This document shows, in pieces, positions 6,901 through 12,914 of a stretch of 12,914 nucleotides of DNA. The notes under the pieces are model-generated. The model searched no databases and was not told where the DNA came from. It saw only the letters and a program-made list of their open reading frames with translations. The stretch is from RPQJ01 sp035691185 (lineage in GTDB: Bacteria > Pseudomonadota > Gammaproteobacteria > Steroidobacterales > Steroidobacteraceae), in NCBI GenBank assembly GCA_035691185.1, contig DASSJN010000107.1, forward strand, positions 1-12,914, given 5' to 3'. Position 1 is the first letter of the stretch, and every line of letters starts with the position of its first letter. Made by a program: the position numbers and the translations under genes.

Positions 6901-9057
6901 GTCACTCTCGAGCCCGTCGCCACCGCCGACCGGCGCAGCCGGAGCGCTGGTGACCACTGCGGACGACGGATCGGCCGGCTCGTGATTGATCCACAGCGGC
7001 TGCGGCTGGGTCTCGTCGAAGTTGCCGGCGGCGTCGTAGGCACGCAGCACGAACCGGAGCTCGTGCGACGGGTCCGCGACCTGCTCCGCGCTCGGCTGCC
7101 ACTCGGCCAGGCCCGCCGCGTCGACCGGCACGACGGCGAGCGGCGACGCCCGCAGCGACTGGTCGCGGCCGAACACGCGGATCTCCGCGCGCTCGATGAA
7201 GCTCTGGTAATTCGCGTACATGCGGAAGCGCACCGACGAGGCGACGGGCCCGTCGCCGAGGTCCGTGAGGGAAACGGCCGTCGGGTGTGCCGCCACGCCG
7301 AGGCGCGGCCGCGACGCGAGGTTGTCGAAGCGGAACTGGATCTTCGCGTCGTCGAGCGCCACGTCGGTGCAGCGCTGGACGTCCGACGAACTGCGGTTCG
7401 GGTCGTCGACCGGCTTGCCGTCGACGGTGATGCGCATCAGGTTGAGCTCATACGGGCTCTTCGGCGTCAGCTCGCGGCTGATCCGGGTGATGTCGACGCC
7501 CTCGAGGTCGTCGAGCGGGGCGGGCTCGTCGTAGACGACCTGCACGCGCACGAAGGACTCCTCGCCCTGCACGAACCCCTGGTTCACGACGTCGTCCGAG
7601 ACGACGTAACCGCGACCTTCGTGCTCGGCCTTGGCGCTGGCCAGGGCGGGGTCCTGCCGCAGCGTGTCCATCGCGCGGTGCGCACGCGCCGCAGAGAGTC
7701 CCACGTCGTCGCCGTACACGGCAGCCGTGCGACGATCGAGTCGCTCGTTGCGCGTATAGCCGATGAATCGCAGGCGCGCGTTGGTGCGGTTGGCCACCTC
7801 GTCGAGCGCGCGGCGCAGCTGCGCCGCGTAGCCCGGCGGCACCACGGGCCTGCCGTTCTGCAGCTCGAGCGACGCGAGCGTCCCCCAGGGCGGGTCGTAG
7901 ACCTTGGTCACCATCTCCGGGTCGCCCTCGCCGGGGCAGATCTGCGGCTCGTCGGGGAGCTGCTGCAGGGGGTCGTCGTACCAGAATTCGACCTCGACGC
8001 GCCGGTTCAGCGCGCGGCCCTGGACGGTCTCATTGGATGCGACCGGGTAGGCCGCCCCGCGGCCGTCGCTGTCGACCGCGGCCGTGGCCAGGCCGAGCGC
8101 ATCCTGGATCTCGAGCGCGACGCGTCGCGCACGCGCCTTGGACAGCGCCAGGTGGTCGCCGTAGATGCGCTCGTTGCGGCCGCTCAGCGGCACGTTGTCG
8201 GTGTGGCCGATGAAGCGCACGACGACGTTCTGCTTGTTGCGCAGGTTCTCGACCGCCTGCCCGACCTGGTGCGTGAAGTCGGCCGGGACGGCCGCGCTGT
8301 CGTCCTCGTAGCGCAGCGGCACGACGAGATTGCGGACGCGGGCGCGCCGCGCGTGGCCGTCCTGGTAGCGCAGCTTGCAGACGGTCTCCATGCGGCAGAC
8401 CTTGACGCGCTTGATCTCCTCGGCCACGAGCACTTCCTGCTCCTTGACCGTGCTGCGAGGCTCGTCGTACCAGACCTCGATCTCGACGCGCCGGTTCAGC
8501 GCGCGGCCTTCCGGCGTCGAATTCGACGCGATCGGCCGCGTGTCGCCCGCCCATTCGTAGGCGATCGCCTCGGGCGGCAGCCCGAGTGCGTTCTTGAAGT
8601 GCTCGGCGACTTCGCCTGCGCGTTCGCGCGAGAGCCCGGCATTGTCCTCGAACACGCGCGCAAGGTTGTCGGACAGCCGCTGCGAGTCCGCGTGGCCCAC
8701 GAAGTGGACGCGGACGTTGCTGCGGTCACGCAGCCCCTCGAGCACCTCGGACAACTTGTCGACGTAGCTGCGCGGGATCTGCGCCACACCGGACGCGAAG
8801 CGGATCGGCGGGACCAGGTTGCGCAGCTTGACGGTCTGCAGTTCCTCGCCCGCGACCTGCTGCACTTCCAGCCGGTCGCCGCGCTCGACCTTGAGCAGTT
8901 CCGGATCCTGCACCCACTGCTTGAACGCCTGGTCGCCCGAGAGCTGGCGCTCGACCGGCTCGCCGAGGTCGGCGGTCGTGACCGGCGCAGCGCCGGCGTA
9001 CGCGGCGACCAGGCATCCCGTCAGCAGCGGCAGCAGATGGCGATGGTGTCGTGTCAT
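3901..9057 (-). CDS. Exported triple OmpA-like / Ig-like / outer-membrane beta-barrel protein, partner of the DUF11 protein
   Basis: A 1718-residue exported protein. Residues 1-24 read as a signal peptide (basic MTRHHRH, hydrophobic core, AGAA). Three OmpA C-terminal-like domains follow at about 84-197, 247-361 and 403-510; the first two keep the GH[AT]D aspartate, the LSxxRA arginine and GRALNRRVE, as expected for peptidoglycan binding. Residues 560-700 look Ig-like or PKD-like. Residues 700-740 are an acidic Pro/Ala linker, and about 755-822 form another Ig-like unit. From about 860 to the end, alternating polar and hydrophobic strands rich in Tyr, Gly and Asp suggest a large outer-membrane beta-barrel, ending in VNVVGSL. 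The block around YPTFGDDGVVEE (915-926) and MDYDIDYLQGRL (1048-1059) looks like conserved barrel-entry motifs. The start is the ATG at 9055-9057: it has the signal peptide and AGGTGA (9063-9068). It is co-translated with the upstream DUF11 gene. The exact role is unknown; anchoring or export of the DUF11 fibre is my inference. Confidence 0.85.
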   Translation of the reverse strand: MTRHHRHLLPLLTGCLVAAYAGAAPVTTADLGEPVERQLSGDQAFKQWVQDPELLKVERGDRLEVQQVAGEELQTVKLRNLVPPIRFASGVAQIPRSYVDKLSEVLEGLRDRSNVRVHFVGHADSQRLSDNLARVFEDNAGLSRERAGEVAEHFKNALGLPPEAIAYEWAGDTRPIASNSTPEGRALNRRVEIEVWYDEPRSTVKEQEVLVAEEIKRVKVCRMETVCKLRYQDGHARRARVRNLVVPLRYEDDSAAVPADFTHQVGQAVENLRNKQNVVVRFIGHTDNVPLSGRNERIYGDHLALSKARARRVALEIQDALGLATAAVDSDGRGAAYPVASNETVQGRALNRRVEVEFWYDDPLQQLPDEPQICPGEGDPEMVTKVYDPPWGTLASLELQNGRPVVPPGYAAQLRRALDEVANRTNARLRFIGYTRNERLDRRTAAVYGDDVGLSAARAHRAMDTLRQDPALASAKAEHEGRGYVVSDDVVNQGFVQGEESFVRVQVVYDEPAPLDDLEGVDITRISRELTPKSPYELNLMRITVDGKPVDDPNRSSSDVQRCTDVALDDAKIQFRFDNLASRPRLGVAAHPTAVSLTDLGDGPVASSVRFRMYANYQSFIERAEIRVFGRDQSLRASPLAVVPVDAAGLAEWQPSAEQVADPSHELRFVLRAYDAAGNFDETQPQPLWINHEPADPSSAVVTSAPAAPVGGGDGLESDEPDVVEEAEAPASPPVERELLAAYGETALALHNIPLGSGTVKVQGSGVPANHSVWVAGREVPVDANGNFVAEEILPDGAHTVEVALLDDAGNGSLYLRDLEFKRNDWFYVGMADLTLAETRTTGPAEALQGADAPRDFDSPANGRLAFYLNGKFGEDWKLVASADTQEAPIEDLFSNFLDKSPDSLFRRIDPDNHYPTFGDDGVVEEMAPTLGKFYVKASKGQNYGLWGNFKVGYAGNELAQVDRGLYGANAHYAAEATTSFGERRLALDGFAAEPGTMPSYEEFRGTGGSLYYLRHQDLLGGSERVRIEVRDKASGIVTGVVNLRPGMDYDIDYLQGRLMLTEPLSSTASDNLLVRSSGVSGDEAYVVVRYEYTPGFDELDAVAVGGQGQYWFNDHVKLGLTASQNDEGDADSSLNAADLTLRMTSDTWFKVQAGQSEGLVSGALQSNDGGYEFYGDDTTSFVDADAGAYRADVNVGLGDFIKGRKERFSFYVQNLEAGYSAPGQSTLKDTDHFGGLVSLPLTERLLVSAKGDSLTQQRGVETTALELNVGYQLTNLWNVSSGVRNDLRKDRSPIVPLTQEEGERTDAVLQVTYDPSTTWRAYGFFQETLSATDDREDNGRVGAGGSYRITERFKVEAELSDGDLGPGARIGSNFLYSERTNLYLNYSLENERTDNGLQGRRGNLVSGVKSRLSDSASVYVEERYQDTESLTGLTHATGVNLAANERWTLGANADVGTLTDALTGAETDRKAGGLRVGYGFEKVQLSSAIEYRLDDIEQADTTTNERTTWLFRNTFKYQLTPDWRIVGKFNHSTSDSSEGNFYDGGFTEAVVGYAYRPIDNDRLNALAKYTYFYNVPTTDQVTQVDTAAEFIQKSHIAALDLTYELTPSWSIGGKLAYRLGQVSLDRENPEFFDNAAQLVVLRADWRFHADWEGVVEARLLELPDVDQRRSGALLGVYRSMGQNLKIGAGYNFTDFSDDLTDLSYDHQGAFVNVVGSL
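7528..8808 (-). repeat. Three tandem OmpA-like domain repeats inside the barrel gene
   Basis: The repeat units are at about 8467-8808, 7975-8319 and 7528-7851. Units 1 and 2 are clearly homologous in protein and DNA, including a 27-bp identical segment (8482-8508 and 7993-8019, 489 bp apart). Unit 3 keeps the fold pattern (RFIGYTRN, GLSAARA, VVYDEP) but lacks the key aspartate and the NRRVE motif. Confidence 0.8.
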
Positions 9058-9062
9058 GGCGT

Positions 9063-9075
9063 TCACCTGCTCTCC
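9063..9075 (-). promoter_or_regulatory. Ribosome-binding site of the barrel gene, embedded in the end of the DUF11 gene
   Basis: AGGTGA (9063-9068) includes the TGA stop of the DUF11 gene and sits five bases before the ATG at 9055-9057. A second purine tract, GGAGAG, lies at 9070-9075. The overlap with the stop codon implies translational coupling and fixes the barrel start at 9057. Confidence 0.7.
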
Positions 9076-12000
9076 GGAACGCGGACGACCGGCTGCTTGG
9101 GCGGGGCGCCGAGGCGCCAGAAGACCTCCGGCTCGATGGTGAGCGCGTAGCAGCAATTCATGGCCTCCCACGCATCCGTGATCTGCTTCTGCAGCGTCGC
9201 CATGCGCTCGTCGACGAGGGCCTGTGGCTCGATGTCCGCGACGTACGACAGTCGCAGCACGGCCGGCGCCTTGCGCAGCTCCTCGAGCAGCAGGTCGACC
9301 CGTGGCCGCCACTGGATCCGCATCTTGGCCGTGCCTGGCTCGAAGACCGCGTCGGCCACGTCGAGCCCGACGACGCGGTAGATCGACGCGCCGAAGTTGA
9401 GCTTGAGGGCCTTGCCGCGGGTCGCGCGCTTGACCTGCACCTGGTCCGTCGACATGCGGAAGCCGCTCGGCAGCGTGCGGTCGTCGAGCTTGAGCACGAA
9501 GTTGCTGCCGCGGGCCTCGTCCGGCGTCGCCGCGCACGTGATGTGGTAGCGACCGTGCTGGTCCGTCGTCGCGAGCAGGCCGTTGGCCGTCGCCAGCCGC
9601 ACACCGGGGAGACCGCGCTCGCCGGCGTCCTGCACGCCATTGCGATTGGCGTCGTCGAAGACCTTGCCGGTGACGTCGGTGCAGTCGAACGTCGGGTCCG
9701 GCATCACGCGCACGGTCGCAGTGGCCTCGCCCGACATCGCATTTCCGGTCACGCCGTGCACGATCTGGGCGCGGTTCACGTATTCGCCTTCGGTGACGCC
9801 GGCGCCGACCGCGAGCAGCAGCTGCAGCCGGTGCTGCGAGGCGCCCGTCATCGAGAGGCCGCCCCAGCGCAGCTCACGGCCCGCCACGGAAGGTTCCGTC
9901 GGGACGCCGTCGAGGCGCGCCGAGCCTTCCACGTAGGTGAAGCCGGCCGGGAAGCGGTCGGCGATGACCACGTCGGTGAGCGCGAGCCCGGAGACGTTGT
10001 TGACCGCGATCGTGTACGGCACGAGCTGGCCGCGCGTGACGTTCATCAAGGGCGTGGTCTTGGAGATCGCGAGCGCACCGCTCAGCTCCGGATCGAGCGG
10101 GATGTGGTTGTTGAACGCCTGGCTCGTCCCCGGCGGCTGGCTGCCGTCCAGGCGCAGGTGCACGTGGTAGGTGGTACCCGCGCTGCGCGCCGGCACGGAC
10201 GTGGGCGGCGCGAATTCCGAGGCCTGCGCCTCGCAATAGGTTGCCGTGGCGGGGATCGCGTCGTCGGCGCTGGCCGGACACGCGGGCACGGACAGCGGCG
10301 GCGTCGCCGGGCTGGACGTGGGCGGGATGATCTGTGAGTAGCCGGCGACGAAGCTCCCGGCCGGCGCCGTCACGCCGACCACGTAGTCGCCGCCGCTCGG
10401 GCAGGCCGGATCGGAGAAGTTGACGTCGAACTTGTAATGACCGCCTGCGAGCGTGACCTGGCCCTGTTGCGCCGGATCGTCGAGACAGCTCGCGGGCAGC
10501 GCAGCGCCGCTGCCGGCGCTCAGCAGCGTCAGCGTCGCGCCCGCGATCGGCGTGCGGGACACCGTGTTGTAGACCACGCCGTTGGGGTCGATCGGCAGGT
10601 CGAGGCCCTGCAGGTTCGCGCCGGACGTCACGACGATGTCGGTGATCCGCTGCATTCCGTTCGTGAACGGCGAGACGGTGCGGCCCAGCATGGCCGTGCG
10701 GGCGCCGGCGCCCGGTGCGCTGAAGCGCACTTCGTAGCGGATGGCCGTCGCGTCGTTGGGCTGCAGGCCGCTGATGCGATAGGCGCCCGCGGAGTCCGCC
10801 AGCACGGAGGCGATCGGCTGGTCGTCGCGATACAGCTGGACGGTCCAGCCGGCGAGCGGTCGCTCCGTGGCGTCCTGCACGTCGTCGAAGTCCGCGTCGT
10901 GCCAGGCCGAGCCGTTCAGCACGCCGACCCCCGGCACGCCACCGATGCTGATCGATACGCTCGCGCTGGCGGTCTGCGCAGGTGTGTTCCAGGTCACGAC
11001 GCCGGTGTTGGTCACCGTCGTGCCGGCGGCCAGGTTCGAGGCGAGCACGGCGCGGAAACGGAGCACGACGGACTGGCCCGGCGGCAAGGCGCCAGCAGTG
11101 GTCCCGTAGTCTGCAGTGATGGTGGACCCGGCGAAGCTGACGCCTGCCGTCGAGCCATTGAGGGTCGCCGAGCCGCTCACGTACGTGAGCGCTCCGGCTT
11201 GCGACGCGTTCAGGTCGTCGGTGAGGACGACGGACTGCGCCGGGACGGAGGCGATGTTCGTGACGCGCACGACGTATTCGAGGGTGGCGCCGGCGACCGC
11301 GGGCCCGCCACCCACCACCGCGACCTCCTTCGCGATCGTGAGCGCCTGGCCGGCGCCGACGACGACCACGGTCGGTTCGGGGCCGGTCGCCGGGTTGCCG
11401 TCGCCGTCGGTCGGCAGGTCGGACAGTTCGGCGCTCGCCACGACGGCCTGGTTGCTGATGACCGTCCCGGCCGGTGTGCCGTCGTTCACGCGCAGGTCGA
11501 ACTGGACGACCGCCGAGGCGCCGGCGGCCAGCGTGCCGAGGGCGATGCCGCCCGCGAGCGGCGCCGAGCCGCCGTCCGGCTGGCCGTACGGCGAGCCGTT
11601 CAGCAGCGTGGTGTTCGCCACGTACGTGGTGTTGACCGGCACCGCGTCGGTCAGCACGAGTCCCGTCGCCGGGACGTTGCCCGTGTTGGTCACGGTAATC
11701 GTGTAGCGCAGCACGTCGGCCGGATCGACGACGCCCGGCGAGCCCTGGTCGCCCTGCAGCGCCACGCGCTTGTCGGCGTAGAGCAGCGGCAGGTTGCCCA
11801 CGATGTCGCGCGTCGGGTCATCGACCAGCGGCGTGTTCGGATCGTCCGACGGCTGGTCGACGATGCCGATGCTGGCGCTGACGAAGCCCTGGTTCGAGAT
11901 CACGGTGCCGTCGACGACGGAGGGGTCGACGACCACGTCGAACGTGATCGTGGCGACGTTCGCCGTCGAGTTCGTCGCGTCGGCCGGCATCGAGCCCGGC

Positions 12001-12914
12001 GTCGGGTCGGCCGGCGAATGGATCTCCATGCCGTTCACGAGCGGGGAGAGCCCGCCCGCGTCCGCGACCGGCGCACCGTTCAGGGTCGTGCTGCCGGCGA
12101 CGTAGCTGGTGTTGACCGGCACCTGGTCGCGCAGCACGGCATTGACGGCGTGGTCGGTGCCGACGTTCCGCACCGTGATCGTGTAGCGCAGCGTCTCCCC
12201 GGCGAGCAGCACGTTCGGGTCGCCGGTCAGGTCCGTCGAAATCTTCTGCACCAGCAGGTCGGGCGCCGACACGATCGTGACGCGGGTCGGATCGTCGTCG
12301 TTCGGCACGTCCGGGTCGGCCTGGCCATTGACGTTCGGGTCGTCGCTCAAGGCGAGCGTCGCCGTGTTGACGTTCAGGTAGGACTGGTTCGCAACCACGG
12401 AGCCGTTGGCGATGACCGGCGCCAGTTGCACGTCGAAGACGACCGTGACGACCCCACCCGACGGCGGCAGCGTCAGGTTGCGCACGTCGAGCAGACCGGT
12501 ACCCCGGGTGCCGCCGGTCGCGCTGGTGTTGCTGGTGTCCGCGCCCGCCGGCACCGACACGATCGTCAGGCTGCCCGGCGCAAACGCGGCCGTCGCGTTG
12601 AGGCGATCGAGTTCGTCGCGCAACGTGAAGCCCGGCAGCGCGACGTCCGAAAGATTCTCGATCCGCAGGGTGTAGCGCAGCGTGTCGCCCGGGGTGGCCT
12701 GCGTCGCCGGGTTCGCACCGCTGGTGACGTTCGCCACGGTCTTTTCGAACCGCATCGTGGGGCGCAGCACGAGCACCGTGTGCGCGTCCTGGTGGTCGAG
12801 CACGCCCACGGTGCCGTCGGTCAGCGTGCGGGTGTACGTGACCACCTGCCCGCCCGCGTTCGGGTTCGTCGGGTCGGCGCTGAACCATTCGGTGGCGCCG
12901 GCCACGTTTGTGAG
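9063..12914 (-). CDS. Giant DUF11-repeat surface protein with SdrD-B-like modules and C-terminal OmpA-like domain (5' part beyond window)
   Basis: The 3' end of a large gene: 1283 residues are visible and the frame is open through the right edge. Domains in order (numbered from the edge): end of an earlier repeat, then DUF11 repeats at about 53-213, 216-371, 375-519 and 522-659, each with the RYTITVxN and VPVNTSYV type of signature. A SdrD-B-like module follows at 663-775 (GSAWHDADFDDVQDATERPL), then a cysteine-containing Cna-B-like region at 776-938, a fifth DUF11 repeat at 946-1072, and a second SdrD-B module at 1076-1173 (DDANRNGVQDAGERGLPGV). An OmpA-like domain at about 1189-1253 comes last. 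DUF11 and SdrD-B domains are typical of long extracellular fibres, and the Asp/Asn loops suggest calcium binding. The signal peptide lies outside the window. An adhesin or surface-layer role is inference. The GTG at 12903-12905 is not a real start. Confidence 0.85.
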   Translation of the reverse strand, partial: LTNVAGATEWFSADPTNPNAGGQVVTYTRTLTDGTVGVLDHQDAHTVLVLRPTMRFEKTVANVTSGANPATQATPGDTLRYTLRIENLSDVALPGFTLRDELDRLNATAAFAPGSLTIVSVPAGADTSNTSATGGTRGTGLLDVRNLTLPPSGGVVTVVFDVQLAPVIANGSVVANQSYLNVNTATLALSDDPNVNGQADPDVPNDDDPTRVTIVSAPDLLVQKISTDLTGDPNVLLAGETLRYTITVRNVGTDHAVNAVLRDQVPVNTSYVAGSTTLNGAPVADAGGLSPLVNGMEIHSPADPTPGSMPADATNSTANVATITFDVVVDPSVVDGTVISNQGFVSASIGIVDQPSDDPNTPLVDDPTRDIVGNLPLLYADKRVALQGDQGSPGVVDPADVLRYTITVTNTGNVPATGLVLTDAVPVNTTYVANTTLLNGSPYGQPDGGSAPLAGGIALGTLAAGASAVVQFDLRVNDGTPAGTVISNQAVVASAELSDLPTDGDGNPATGPEPTVVVVGAGQALTIAKEVAVVGGGPAVAGATLEYVVRVTNIASVPAQSVVLTDDLNASQAGALTYVSGSATLNGSTAGVSFAGSTITADYGTTAGALPPGQSVVLRFRAVLASNLAAGTTVTNTGVVTWNTPAQTASASVSISIGGVPGVGVLNGSAWHDADFDDVQDATERPLAGWTVQLYRDDQPIASVLADSAGAYRISGLQPNDATAIRYEVRFSAPGAGARTAMLGRTVSPFTNGMQRITDIVVTSGANLQGLDLPIDPNGVVYNTVSRTPIAGATLTLLSAGSGAALPASCLDDPAQQGQVTLAGGHYKFDVNFSDPACPSGGDYVVGVTAPAGSFVAGYSQIIPPTSSPATPPLSVPACPASADDAIPATATYCEAQASEFAPPTSVPARSAGTTYHVHLRLDGSQPPGTSQAFNNHIPLDPELSGALAISKTTPLMNVTRGQLVPYTIAVNNVSGLALTDVVIADRFPAGFTYVEGSARLDGVPTEPSVAGRELRWGGLSMTGASQHRLQLLLAVGAGVTEGEYVNRAQIVHGVTGNAMSGEATATVRVMPDPTFDCTDVTGKVFDDANRNGVQDAGERGLPGVRLATANGLLATTDQHGRYHITCAATPDEARGSNFVLKLDDRTLPSGFRMSTDQVQVKRATRGKALKLNFGASIYRVVGLDVADAVFEPGTAKMRIQWRPRVDLLLEELRKAPAVLRLSYVADIEPQALVDERMATLQKQITDAWEAMNCCYALTIEPEVFWRLGAPPKQPVVRVPESR
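9156..9350 (-). other. OmpA-like C-terminal domain of the DUF11 protein
   Basis: The segment opening with FEPGTAKMRIQWRPRVDLLL and continuing LRLSYVADIEPQALVDERM matches the order of an OmpA C-terminal domain: opening strand, helix, GHTD-type loop, then a helix with arginine. The Asp of ADIE and the Arg of DERM sit where OmpA has its diaminopimelate-binding pair. The usual GH and NRR motifs are absent, so it is divergent. It is followed by a conserved-looking tail with vicinal cysteines (NCCYALTIEPEVFW). Confidence 0.5.
10938..12758 (-). repeat. Four consecutive DUF11 repeat units
   Basis: The units are at about 12276-12758, 11802-12269, 11358-11792 and 10938-11351, roughly 140-160 residues each. 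Units 2 and 3 are in exact 480-bp register: a shared 16-bp segment occurs at 12109-12124 and 11629-11644, and the GTGTAGCGCAGC segment at 12181 and 11701. Unit 1 keeps a similar segment about 489 bp further upstream. The protein-level repeat is clear; the DNA has diverged except at conserved cores. Confidence 0.8.

Noticed and set aside
5710..9150. 1146-codon open frame on the plus strand, antisense to the barrel gene
   Set aside because: It is in exact codon register with the minus-strand gene, so a stop would need a sense TTA, CTA or TCA codon, which are rare in this G+C-rich gene. Its product has no recognisable domain and unusual composition.
9058..9537. 160-codon upstream extension of the barrel gene
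   Set aside because: It overlaps the well-supported DUF11 coding sequence in another frame, is Arg/Ala/Pro-rich, and would bury the signal peptide. The ATG at 9057 has its own ribosome-binding site.
9051..10337. 428-codon plus-strand frame opposite the DUF11 gene
   Set aside because: Also in register; it ends exactly where the sense gene uses a TCA serine codon.
12903..12905. GTG as the start of the DUF11 gene
   Set aside because: The frame stays open to the window edge and the protein begins in the middle of a repeat, without a signal peptide.
1..12914. CRISPR array, transposon, integrase, tRNA or phage-defence genes
   Set aside because: I looked for short regular direct repeats with spacers, terminal inverted repeats, transposase motifs and tRNA-like cloverleaf sequence and saw none. 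The only repeats are within coding domains.

Overview
This is a 12.9 kb, strongly G+C-rich window in which every convincing gene lies on the minus strand, so transcription runs from the right edge to the left edge. The G+C-rich codon use, an NADPH-type sulfite reductase organised cysJ-cysI-cysH, and outer-membrane proteins with Sec-type signal peptides point to a Gram-negative bacterium. A gammaproteobacterium, perhaps near Xanthomonadales or Nevskiales, is the best guess. That placement is inference, since no rRNA or marker gene is present.

Right half (9063 to 12914, running off the edge): the 3' part of a large surface protein gene. It encodes at least five DUF11-type beta-sandwich repeats, two SdrD-B/Cna-B-like modules with Asp/Asn-rich metal-loop motifs, and a C-terminal OmpA-like domain. 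Five bases after its stop codon begins the second gene (3901 to 9057). This encodes a 1718-residue exported protein with three tandem OmpA-like domains, Ig-like regions, an acidic/proline-rich linker and a long C-terminal region that reads as an outer-membrane beta-barrel. The ribosome-binding site of the second gene lies inside the end of the first, so the two are almost certainly co-translated. I infer that they form one cell-envelope structure: a long DUF11 fibre or adhesin plus its peptidoglycan-linked outer-membrane partner. This pair is the most interesting content of the window.

A 122-bp gap (3779 to 3900) separates the pair from the cys operon. It holds two perfect 7-bp hairpins, one ending next to the cysJ ribosome-binding site, and an AT-rich TTAT-N6-ATAA inverted repeat. 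I could not find a convincing -35/-10 pair there.

Left half (1 to 3778): cysJ (flavoprotein subunit) and cysI (siroheme/[4Fe-4S] subunit) of assimilatory sulfite reductase, then the first 89 codons of cysH (PAPS/APS reductase), cut by the left edge. Gaps of 8 and 17 bp indicate one operon. CysH makes sulfite from activated sulfate, and CysJI reduces it to sulfide for cysteine synthesis.

No tRNA, rRNA, CRISPR array, insertion sequence or integrase was seen. No gene-free stretch exceeds 300 bases. The many long open frames on the plus strand are explained by rarity of three sense codons (see rejected items).
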